DNA of 64,000 nucleotides from RGIG5612 sp017511185 (lineage in GTDB: Bacteria > Bacillota > Clostridia > Lachnospirales > Lachnospiraceae), in NCBI GenBank assembly GCA_017511185.1, contig JAFWLF010000144.1, positions 1 to 64,000 on the forward strand. Direction: 5' to 3'. The notes below the pieces were generated by a model. The model made no database searches and was not told where the DNA came from. It was given only the letters and a program-made list of their open reading frames with translations. The translations under genes were made by a program, and so were the position numbers. How positions within the stretch are numbered: the stretch's first letter is position 1; every line of letters begins with the position of its first letter. Below, piece after piece: positions 35,387 through 42,760 of the stretch.

Positions 35387-36421
35387 ATGAATTTATTGGA
35401 ATCAAAACTATATATAGAGGATCTTGACCGAATTGAAAAAACAATAGACCTGGATTATTTCTCAAACAGTTCGATTCTGATAACGGGAGGACTTGGCCTT
35501 ATTTGTTCTTCCATCGTTGATCTTTTGGCAGATTATGAATTAAAAAAGAAAAAGAATATACGCATTTTTGTTGCAGCGCGGAACAGAGCAGCTTTTGAGG
35601 AAAAATATGGAAACATCCCATGTGTAGAATTTATTGAATACAATGCCTTAAAAGAGAATCACTTTCCGACTGAAATCGACTATATTATTCATGGGGCGGG
35701 GGTAGCAAGTCCGGATAGGTATATTGATTCCCCTGTTGAGACGATGATGACTAATATTAATGGAATATATGAGCTGCTTGAGTATTCCAGATCAAATTCG
35801 GTCAAGAGAATTGTCTTTATTTCCTCGAGCGAGGTATATGGTGCAAAAACATCTGCGGAATCTTATTTAGAAGAGGATTATGGGTTTGTAAATATTGATT
35901 TAATAAGGTCATCATATCCTGAATCAAAGCGGGCAGCCGAGGTATTATGCCGTTCTTTTCATAGTGAATATGGTGTAGATGTTGTAATAGTAAGGCCGGG
36001 ACATATATTTGGACCTAGTGCCGGTAAAAATGACAATCGGGTTTCTTCATCTTTTGCATATCAGGCAGCAAAGGGCGAAGATCTTATCTTAAAAAGTTCA
36101 GGACTTCAGAACCGGTCGTACATGTATGCGCCTGATTGTGCGAAGGCGATCATCACAGTGCTCATGAAAGGAAAATCGGGCGAAGCTTATAATGTCGGTT
36201 CACAGACAATTACGACGATAAGAGAAATGGCAGAATCATATGCTAAAGCAGGCGGCGTTTCACTTTCTGCTGCAGAACCTACAAAAGAGGAATTAAAAGC
36301 ATTTAATCCGATGAACAATGCAGCTTTGAATATTGAAAAGCTTTTAGAGTTAGGCTATCAGGATACTTTTTCAGTAGAAGAAGGATTTTCACATACTGTT
36401 AAGATAATCAAAAATGATTGA
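35387..36421 (+). CDS. NAD-dependent epimerase/dehydratase (extended SDR)
   Basis: The 344-residue protein has an extended-SDR Rossmann fold. ILITGGLGLICSSIVDLL replaces the usual TGGxGFIG loop with a slightly altered TGGLGLI. It also has IIHGAGVASPDRY, FISSSEVYGAK, and the catalytic YPESKRAAE, with Tyr and Lys in YxxxK. VRPGHIFGP and YNVGSQTITTI are typical of sugar-nucleotide epimerases/dehydratases. It sits between a TarI-like cytidylyltransferase (11 bp) and a licD gene (24 bp). It may modify the same CDP-linked precursor or provide its reduced form. It is not a TarJ-type alcohol dehydrogenase. Confidence 0.85.
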   Translation: MNLLESKLYIEDLDRIEKTIDLDYFSNSSILITGGLGLICSSIVDLLADYELKKKKNIRIFVAARNRAAFEEKYGNIPCVEFIEYNALKENHFPTEIDYIIHGAGVASPDRYIDSPVETMMTNINGIYELLEYSRSNSVKRIVFISSSEVYGAKTSAESYLEEDYGFVNIDLIRSSYPESKRAAEVLCRSFHSEYGVDVVIVRPGHIFGPSAGKNDNRVSSSFAYQAAKGEDLILKSSGLQNRSYMYAPDCAKAIITVLMKGKSGEAYNVGSQTITTIREMAESYAKAGGVSLSAAEPTKEELKAFNPMNNAALNIEKLLELGYQDTFSVEEGFSHTVKIIKND

Positions 36422-36445
36422 AACAATAAGAAGGGAACGACAACA

Positions 36446-37417
36446 GTGAAAAGAGAAGAGATTATCAGACTGGAACAAAAGCGTCAATTGGATATGTTAA
36501 AGCAATTTGATGCAGTTTGTAAAAAACATGACATTCAGTATTTTTGCGCTTTCGGTACTGTTCTGGGAGCGGTCCGTCATCATGGCTTTATCCCTTGGGA
36601 CGATGATATAGATATTGGCATTATGAGAGAGGATTTTAAGAAGTTATGTAAAGTCCCGGAAGAAGAATGGGGTGATGATTATTTACTTTTGGCTCCAGAT
36701 ACAGATGATGTGAGACATGATAAATTATTTGCCCGCCTGTATCTGAAAAAATCACATATTCAAAGTTATCAGGATGTCGAAGGCTGGCGTAATTATAAGG
36801 ATAACAGTACTTGGAGTACTTCTTTGATGCTGGATATTTTCGTCTTTGATTATGTGCCGGAAAACGCAGCGGAAAGGACAAAAGTATATCAGACAATACA
36901 TGAGAAATTTGCGAAGAGATATCTGATTTCAAAAATCAAACCGATCACGAACAGCCATAATCCAAAAGAGAAATGCAAAGTCTTTATGAAACAGATCCTC
37001 GGACGGACTTTGCGATTGATCCATAAGAAACCATGGAAGTTTTATTATGACAAGTATAATGCTTTGGTCGAAAAATATAATGGCGGAACTAAAATTGGCT
37101 GTTTTGCCACTACTGGATTCAGCGGTTCGGCATACAATGCTGTCGAGAATATCTGGTATTATGATTATAAAGATTTCTTTCCAACGGTGACGCTGGAATT
37201 TGAAGATATGCAAATCCCTGCTCCAAATGCCTGGGATAAGCTTTTGCATCTTTGGTATGACGGACAAGACGGGGACTATATGCAGTTTCCGCCAGAGGGA
37301 CAGCGTTATCATATTAACTTTATTTATCTGGATTTTGGCGACGGAACGAGTTTTGTTATCGATGCAGTAAAAGGGTCATTGGGAGAAGGCAAAAAAACCA
37401 TCAGTATGGATGACTAA
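36446..37417 (+). CDS. LicD family phosphotransferase (third of three)
   Basis: This 323-residue protein is longer than the other two LicD proteins. Its motif is FGTVLGAVRHHGFIPW followed by DDDIDIGIMREDFKKL, then LMLDIFVFDYVPENA and DYMQFPPEGQRY near the C-terminus. The MREDF variant in place of MPRPDY sets it apart from the paralogues at 27581 and 31558, suggesting a different donor or acceptor. It starts with GTG behind AAGGGA and is the last gene of the cytidylyltransferase-SDR-LicD set. Its stop overlaps by 4 bp the convergent epimerase gene. Confidence 0.88.
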   Translation: MKREEIIRLEQKRQLDMLKQFDAVCKKHDIQYFCAFGTVLGAVRHHGFIPWDDDIDIGIMREDFKKLCKVPEEEWGDDYLLLAPDTDDVRHDKLFARLYLKKSHIQSYQDVEGWRNYKDNSTWSTSLMLDIFVFDYVPENAAERTKVYQTIHEKFAKRYLISKIKPITNSHNPKEKCKVFMKQILGRTLRLIHKKPWKFYYDKYNALVEKYNGGTKIGCFATTGFSGSAYNAVENIWYYDYKDFFPTVTLEFEDMQIPAPNAWDKLLHLWYDGQDGDYMQFPPEGQRYHINFIYLDFGDGTSFVIDAVKGSLGEGKKTISMDD

Positions 37418-38541
37418 TGGTTTTGAAGCGGATTCCAAGGAGTATATGTATTTTTTTCTAAGATGTCTGCGATCCGTTCACTTGCATGTCCATCACCATA
37501 TGGATTACTTGCATGTGACATGGCGTCGTAGGCATTTTGGTTTTCCAAAAGTTCTTTAAAATTACGGTAAATCGATTCTTCCTCTGTCCCAACAAGACGG
37601 AGAGTTCCTGCTTCCACGCCTTCCGGACGTTCCGTTGTGTTACGCATGACCAGAACTGGTTTTCCATAGGTTGGGCATTCTTCCTGAATGCCTCCGGAAT
37701 CTGTCAGGCACAAATGGCAGCGGGCTTCAAAATTATGACAGTCAATCACATCGACTGGTTCGATCAAATGAATCTGTTCACAGTCTTTCAGTTCCTCTTC
37801 TGCAGCCTGCCGGACAAGCGGGTTCATATGAATAGGATAGATCGCCTTGCATTCCGGGTGTTCCTGTAATACGCGGCGGATCGCACGGAACATTTGGTGC
37901 ATTGGTTTTCCCAGATTTTCCCTGCGGTGGGCAGTGATAAAGATAAATTTGCTGTCATTTATCCAATCCAGCTCCGGATGAGAATAATGATCCGTAACGG
38001 TATAACGCATTGCATCAATGACTGTATTGCCAGTTACAAAAATGGTCGAAGGATCTTTCCCTTCTCTCAGCAGATTCTTCTGACTAAGCGGTGTCGGGGC
38101 AAAATTGTATTGTGAAATAATTCCAACGGCTTCCCGGTTGAATTCTTCCGGATATGGGCTGTAGAGATTGTAGGTGCGAAGTCCTGCTTCTACATGACCA
38201 ACAGGAATCTGAAGATAGAAGCAGGCAAGAGCTGTGACAAAGGTAGTCGAAGTATCTCCGTGTACTAAAACAACATCTGGACGTATTTCTTCCAGAATCT
38301 GGCGGATGGAGTTTAAAATATTGGTCGTGATATCAAAAAGATCCTGCCTGTCTTTCATGATGTTCAGGTCATAATCCGGAACGATCTGGAAAGTATCCAG
38401 GACTTGGTCCAGCATCTGTCTGTGCTGCGCGGTGACGCAGACGATAACATCCAGTCCCTTTCTCTTTTTCATTTCCAGAATCAGAGGGCACATCTTTATC
38501 GCTTCTGGACGCGTACCAAACACGGTTAATATTTTTTTCAT
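37414..38541 (-). CDS. wecB: UDP-N-acetylglucosamine 2-epimerase (non-hydrolysing)
   Basis: The 375-residue length is standard for WecB/MnaA, which interconverts UDP-GlcNAc and UDP-ManNAc. Motifs are KILTVFGTRPEAIKMCPL at the start, VLVHGDTSTTF, VGHVEAGLRTY, ITAHRRENLG, and LTDSGGIQEECPTYGKP with the conserved DSGG(I/V)QEE. UDP-ManNAc is a precursor for teichoic acid linkage units and ManNAc-containing polysaccharides, which fits the surroundings. It is a single-gene unit with its own good promoter at 38582-38610. Confidence 0.95.
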   Translation of the reverse strand: MKKILTVFGTRPEAIKMCPLILEMKKRKGLDVIVCVTAQHRQMLDQVLDTFQIVPDYDLNIMKDRQDLFDITTNILNSIRQILEEIRPDVVLVHGDTSTTFVTALACFYLQIPVGHVEAGLRTYNLYSPYPEEFNREAVGIISQYNFAPTPLSQKNLLREGKDPSTIFVTGNTVIDAMRYTVTDHYSHPELDWINDSKFIFITAHRRENLGKPMHQMFRAIRRVLQEHPECKAIYPIHMNPLVRQAAEEELKDCEQIHLIEPVDVIDCHNFEARCHLCLTDSGGIQEECPTYGKPVLVMRNTTERPEGVEAGTLRLVGTEEESIYRNFKELLENQNAYDAMSHASNPYGDGHASERIADILEKNTYTPWNPLQNH

Positions 38542-38581
38542 ATTGTCTCCTTACTGCTTCAGCCGTTTTGGATGTTAATCA

Positions 38582-38610
38582 ATTATAAATCGACTTTCCT
38601 GGCTCTTCAA
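38582..38610 (-). promoter_or_regulatory. Promoter for the UDP-GlcNAc 2-epimerase gene
   Basis: On the minus strand TTGAAG (plus 38605-38610) and a perfect TATAAT (plus 38582-38587) are separated by 17 bp, about 40 bp before the ATG at 38541. Confidence 0.6.
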
Positions 38611-38642
38611 CAATTTTCCCATTAACGGATACTGCTGATATA

Positions 38643-38671
38643 TTGCGTATATTTTATATTGTTGCTAAAAT
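38643..38671 (+). promoter_or_regulatory. Promoter for the stand-alone polymerase gene
   Basis: TTGCGT at 38643-38648 and TAAAAT at 38666-38671 are 17 bp apart. The in-frame TTG at 38643 that might be taken as a start codon is this -35 element, so the ATG at 38706 is the better start. Confidence 0.5.
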
Positions 38672-38705
38672 AATAAAGTTATACAAAAGTATTGAGAACA
38701 CTCAA

Positions 38706-39941
38706 ATGGCATTTACGAACACAGAAAGACAACTGAATACAAACCTGGAACTGACCGGACGGGAAATATTATTTATTATTGCCGTTTTTCTTAAAATGGT
38801 CGTGGATATACTCGGACTCACAGTAATACCGTATATGATGGGTTCGGATTTTAGCGCTTTGGTTTTTAAAGTATTGACTTATACTAGCTATGCCCTGGTA
38901 GTTGTTTCTTTCTTGCTGACCCCTAAGATTTCTACCATGGAATTAGTGCGGATCATGATCCTTGCTGCTATTACTGCAGTTGGAAGCTACTTTGCAGGAA
39001 ATGCTATTATGTTAACGCTGATCTACCTTTATGGTGCGAAAGACATTGATGTGGAAAAAGTATTCCGCATTTTAGGATATATTTATATTGTTTTGTTCCT
39101 ATTGATCGTACTGCTTAGTTTGATTGGAGTCATTGAAAACTGGGATTATCCGGAAAGCGCAGAGCGGGTGACCAGATGGAGCCTGGGGTACACATATCCT
39201 ACACATACTTCAAGTGTTCTGTTTATGGCAGTTCTGGTGTTTTGCTATATTCAGAAAGAGCATCTGACCATGATACATGTTGCGGTTCTTGAACTGATCA
39301 ATATCTGGTTCTTCTTCAAAACAGATTCCCGTGCCGGGCTGATGCTGTGTGCTGCGATACCGATCATTTTCTACCTGCTCAAATTCCGCAAAAAAGAGTT
39401 TCGTAAAACGATCCTTGGGTGGCTGCAGCAATGGTCTTTCCCGGTTTGTGCAATCCTGATCTACGTTGTTACTATGGTTTATACAGGAACTGGTATCCTG
39501 GCAAAGATCGATCAATGGTTGTCATGGCGGTTTTATTACAGCAATTATTCTATGCTGAAGTATGGTGTCCATCTGTTCGGACAGAAGATAGAATGGATCG
39601 GATATGGCGGTTTGGGACATACCAGAACAGCGCTGACGGATGTTTACAATTTTGTCGATACCTCTTATCTTAAACTCCTGCTTGAAAACGGTCTAATCGT
39701 ATGGCTTTTCATTATAGCCATGTGGACTGTAGTCAGTATTATTGCATTTAGGAATAATAAAAGATATTTAACCTGGGCTCTTTCTTTTCTGGCTGTATAC
39801 AGCCTTGTGGAACAGTGGCTTATGAATCTGGGGACAAATCCGTTTTTGCTGTTTCTGGGGGTATATTTCTTCCGAACCATCATCCAGCTTTCAGAGAGGA
39901 AAAAACAGGATAAAGAAAACTTGCAGGTCCTTCGACAATAA
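38706..39941 (+). CDS. O-antigen polymerase-like membrane protein (Wzy-like, stand-alone)
   Basis: The 411-residue protein has about eleven hydrophobic segments and a central loop, LFGQKIEWIGYGGLG, followed by VYNFVDTSYLKLLLENG. This is clearly related to the polymerase half of the fusion at 11423 (LFGQPILWIGNGSG, YNYVDCSYMQILIQYG). Both also share FFKTDSR in the middle. Unlike the two fusions it has no flippase domain, and no free flippase gene lies nearby. It stands alone between the 2-epimerase and a choline-binding amidase, and may polymerise a third glycan or join units exported by one of the fused flippases. Confidence 0.8.
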   Translation: MAFTNTERQLNTNLELTGREILFIIAVFLKMVVDILGLTVIPYMMGSDFSALVFKVLTYTSYALVVVSFLLTPKISTMELVRIMILAAITAVGSYFAGNAIMLTLIYLYGAKDIDVEKVFRILGYIYIVLFLLIVLLSLIGVIENWDYPESAERVTRWSLGYTYPTHTSSVLFMAVLVFCYIQKEHLTMIHVAVLELINIWFFFKTDSRAGLMLCAAIPIIFYLLKFRKKEFRKTILGWLQQWSFPVCAILIYVVTMVYTGTGILAKIDQWLSWRFYYSNYSMLKYGVHLFGQKIEWIGYGGLGHTRTALTDVYNFVDTSYLKLLLENGLIVWLFIIAMWTVVSIIAFRNNKRYLTWALSFLAVYSLVEQWLMNLGTNPFLLFLGVYFFRTIIQLSERKKQDKENLQVLRQ

Positions 39942-39960
39942 TAATCGTTTCTGTTATACT
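39932..39960 (+). promoter_or_regulatory. Promoter implying a near-leaderless mRNA for the NlpC/P60 CW-repeat protein
   Basis: TCGACA at 39932-39937 and TATACT at 39955-39960 are 17 bp apart, with TGT before the -10. The ATG at 39968 begins only 7 bases after the -10, so the transcript would start at or next to the start codon. No Shine-Dalgarno sequence is present. Confidence 0.5.
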
Positions 39961-39967
39961 AATTAAT

Positions 39968-41725
39968 ATGAATAGTCTAAAGAAAAAAAGAATCCTTCCT
40001 TTTGTTATTATGTTTGTTTTAGTGCTTTGCACTTTTTTTTCTACTGTCACCGTTCAGGCAGACTGGTACCAGTATTATGGATATTGGTTTTATGAGAATG
40101 AAGACGGGGAAAATGTGACAGGATGGAATTATATTAATGACCATTGGTATTACATGAATGAATATGGCGTCATGACTACCGGATGGCAGAAAGTCAATGG
40201 ACTCTGGTATTATATGCATCCATCGGGAGCCATGCTGACCGGATGGCAGAAAGTAGATGGTGTATGGTATTATTTGACCCCGTCCGGTTTTATGTTGACC
40301 GGCTGGGGGAAAGACGGTGACTACTGGTATTATTTTTATCCGTGGGGAGCAATGGCTACCGGTTGGGTGAAAGTAAAGGATGTCTGGTATTACATGTATC
40401 CGTCAGGAGCAATGGCCACGGGCTGGGTAAAAGTAAATGGCCTCTGGTATTATATGAATGCCTCCGGTGCGATGGTAACCGGCTGGCAGAATGTTAAAGA
40501 TGCTCGTTATTATATGTCCTCCTCCGGTGCGATGGTGACTGGCTGGCAGGAGATCGATCAGAACTGGTATTATTTTGATCCATCGGGGGCAATGCAGACT
40601 GGCTGGATCGTGGTCGATGAAGAAAAGTTCTTATTGAACGAAGATGGAATCAGGCAGACCGGCTGGATCGAACAGGATAATAAACGGTTCTATTTAGACC
40701 AGAAAACCGGATCAATGCATATCGGATGGCTTGATCTGGATGATGTTCGTTATTACCTCAATGCAGATGGAGTTATGCAGACTGGCTGGCAGGAGATCAA
40801 CGGAAACTGGTATTACTTTGATGAGACCGGTGAGATGCAGACCGGTTGGTTGAAATTTGAAGACAAATGGTATTATCTGGATGAGACCGGTGAAATGCTC
40901 ACTGGTTGGGTAACAAGTGGTACTTGCCGCTACTATTTAGATGAAACCGGTGTGATGCAGACGGGATGGCTTGACTATGAAGGGAACCGCTATTATTTAA
41001 ATGATGGTGGATCCATGCTGACAGGCTGGGGGATGCAGAATGACTGTTGGTATTATTTTGATTCCGATGGTGTGATGCAGACCGGCTGGACGTGGGTCAA
41101 AGGTGTCTGGTACTTCATGGATGAAGATGGTGTGATGCAGACTGGTTGGCTCTATGATGGCAAAGATTGGTATTATCTTGAGTCTTCCGGGGCAATGGCA
41201 ACTGGTTGGCTGGAATGGAATGACAAAACATATTATCTGTCCTCCTCTGGAGCAATGGTAACAGGCGAGCAGGTAATAGATGGAGTTACATATTATTTTA
41301 ATGATTCCGGAGCACTGGAAGCAATGGATGTTCCTTCCAACCCGGAACTGGGGCAGGAGATCGTTGATTTTGCGATGCAGTGGGTCGGAGTTACGCCGTA
41401 TGTTCCTGCTTATCTGAGATGGGATGGTACTAAGATGACAAACTCTCTGACAGAGGGGACAGATTGTTCCGGATTTGTTCATTTGATCTTTGAAGAGTTT
41501 GGATATGATCTGCCGGTATCTTCTCTTTCTTATCAGTATGATGTTGGAATTCGTATCCCGTATGAGATGATGATCCCGGGAGATATCGTTGTATTTGGCT
41601 ATGGGAGCCATGTCGGAATCTACGCCGGGGACGGAAAAATGGTTCATTGTGCGACACCGGAATCCGGTACTGTATATGCATATGTATATGAAATGCCATC
41701 GGCTTGCGTAAGGGTAGTCTGGTAA
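39968..41725 (+). CDS. Choline-binding CW-repeat protein with C-terminal NlpC/P60 endopeptidase
   Basis: This is a 585-residue secreted protein. A signal peptide (MNSLKKKRILPF, hydrophobic core to about residue 30, cleavage near VQA-DW) is followed by about 20 CW_binding repeats of 20 residues (pattern TGWQKVNGLWYYMHPSGAML), filling residues 33-455. The last 125 residues are an NlpC/P60 cysteine peptidase with TDCSGFV (catalytic Cys), GSHVGIYAG (His) and VHCATPE (third residue). CW repeats bind phosphocholine on teichoic acids. The enzyme would cut peptidoglycan stem peptides while docked there. Having repeats before the catalytic domain is the reverse of pneumococcal LytA. The LCP gene follows directly. 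Confidence 0.93.
   Translation: MNSLKKKRILPFVIMFVLVLCTFFSTVTVQADWYQYYGYWFYENEDGENVTGWNYINDHWYYMNEYGVMTTGWQKVNGLWYYMHPSGAMLTGWQKVDGVWYYLTPSGFMLTGWGKDGDYWYYFYPWGAMATGWVKVKDVWYYMYPSGAMATGWVKVNGLWYYMNASGAMVTGWQNVKDARYYMSSSGAMVTGWQEIDQNWYYFDPSGAMQTGWIVVDEEKFLLNEDGIRQTGWIEQDNKRFYLDQKTGSMHIGWLDLDDVRYYLNADGVMQTGWQEINGNWYYFDETGEMQTGWLKFEDKWYYLDETGEMLTGWVTSGTCRYYLDETGVMQTGWLDYEGNRYYLNDGGSMLTGWGMQNDCWYYFDSDGVMQTGWTWVKGVWYFMDEDGVMQTGWLYDGKDWYYLESSGAMATGWLEWNDKTYYLSSSGAMVTGEQVIDGVTYYFNDSGALEAMDVPSNPELGQEIVDFAMQWVGVTPYVPAYLRWDGTKMTNSLTEGTDCSGFVHLIFEEFGYDLPVSSLSYQYDVGIRIPYEMMIPGDIVVFGYGSHVGIYAGDGKMVHCATPESGTVYAYVYEMPSACVRVVW
40040..41330 (+). repeat. Tandem 60-bp CW-repeat coding array
   Basis: About 20 imperfect 60-bp units in one frame encode the 20-residue choline-binding repeats, marked by recurring ACCGGCTGG and TGGTATTA blocks. 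Related arrays lie in 43310-43990 (minus) and 48080-48880 (plus). Such arrays can recombine and change repeat number. Confidence 0.85.
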
Positions 41726-41740
41726 TTGGGCAAAAAATTA

Positions 41741-42700
41741 ATGACAAAAAAGAATCTGCTTATCTGTGCAGCAGTGATCCTGGCAGGGGTCATTGCTGCG
41801 CTTCTTATTATTTTTATTCCGAACAGTAAGTACTATAGTGTTGCAGATGCAGACAGTTTTTCCAAGTGGCATCAGAAGATCATTTACAAAGGGAACCGTT
41901 ATCATCGGAATAAGGATATTTCTCCGGTGCTGTTTCTGGGGGTCGATCATGCAGACGGACTGGATGATGCCATCTACATGGGAAGAGGCGGCCGTTCGGA
42001 TACAATCTATGTTTTTCTTCTGAATAAAAAAGAAAAAACGAATACGCTGCTTTCTATTTCCAGAGATGCCATGACAGAAGTGGATGTATACAACCCGGAA
42101 GGAGAATACTATTACTCTGGTGTGATGCAGGTGACAATGCAGTATGCTTATGGGAACAGCGATAAAAACAGCAGTCTTTTAGCGGAAAAAACGATCTCTG
42201 AATTACTATATGGTCTTGATTTTGATGCCTATCTGTCTGTTAACCTGGAGGCGATCGGAGCAGTCATTGATATGCTGGGGGGTCTGACGATCACTATGCC
42301 GGCAGACTATTCCTATATTGATCCGAGATATACGAAAGGGGCAGCATTGACCTTGAACAGCTGGGAAGTGGAGTGGCTCCTGCGCTATCGGGATAAAAGT
42401 CAATTGGAAAGTAATGATGATCGGATGGAAAGACAGACCATGCTGTTGGAAACAGCTGTTGCAGAACTGAAAAACAGGGGCATCCTTTCGATGCTTTCGG
42501 ATATCCTGGATGTAGCAAAGACTCATATTACGACCAATGCGGGGCTTGAGACGATCAAAAGAATTGCTTCTTATGATATTTCTGAAGAACGTTACAGTGT
42601 CCCGGGAGAAAACAGGGCAGGGGAGATTCATGCAGAGTTTTATGTTGATGAGCCTGCATTGATGGACCTGCTGGTAGAATTATTATATGTCCGGGAATAA
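41741..42700 (+). CDS. LytR-CpsA-Psr (LCP) family phosphotransferase
   Basis: The 319-residue protein has one N-terminal membrane helix (about 5-25) and an extracellular LCP domain. Family motifs are FLGVDHADG, GGRSDTIYVFLL, LLSISRDAMTEV with the active-site arginine, DMLGGLTITMP, and WLLRYRDKSQLESNDDRMERQ carrying the second arginine set. LCP enzymes attach teichoic acids or capsule to peptidoglycan. The start is the ATG at 41741; an in-frame TTG lies at 41726, just after the previous stop. Its position between two choline-binding cell-wall enzymes fits attachment of the phosphocholine-bearing polymer. A bidirectional terminator follows. Confidence 0.9.
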   Translation: MTKKNLLICAAVILAGVIAALLIIFIPNSKYYSVADADSFSKWHQKIIYKGNRYHRNKDISPVLFLGVDHADGLDDAIYMGRGGRSDTIYVFLLNKKEKTNTLLSISRDAMTEVDVYNPEGEYYYSGVMQVTMQYAYGNSDKNSSLLAEKTISELLYGLDFDAYLSVNLEAIGAVIDMLGGLTITMPADYSYIDPRYTKGAALTLNSWEVEWLLRYRDKSQLESNDDRMERQTMLLETAVAELKNRGILSMLSDILDVAKTHITTNAGLETIKRIASYDISEERYSVPGENRAGEIHAEFYVDEPALMDLLVELLYVRE

Positions 42701-42710
42701 TGAAGGTATC

Positions 42711-42742
42711 AAAAAGCCCCTGTTTTAACAGGGGCTTTTTTT
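42711..42742. terminator. Bidirectional intrinsic terminator
   Basis: A stem of AAAAGCCCCTGTT pairs with AACAGGGGCTTTT around a two-base loop, flanked by A-runs on the left and T-runs on the right. It can stop both the LCP transcript and the convergent L,D-transpeptidase transcript. Confidence 0.92.
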
Positions 42743-42760
42743 AATGAACTTTCATTCGTT

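Noticed and set aside
40040..41330. Possible CRISPR array because of regular 60-bp repeats
   Set aside because: The units are imperfect, continuous without spacers, and translate to the 20-residue choline-binding repeat.
40997..41647. A 216-codon minus-strand frame in the CW-repeat array
   Set aside because: It is the complement of the repeated coding array, and its apparent periodicity is inherited from the CW repeats.
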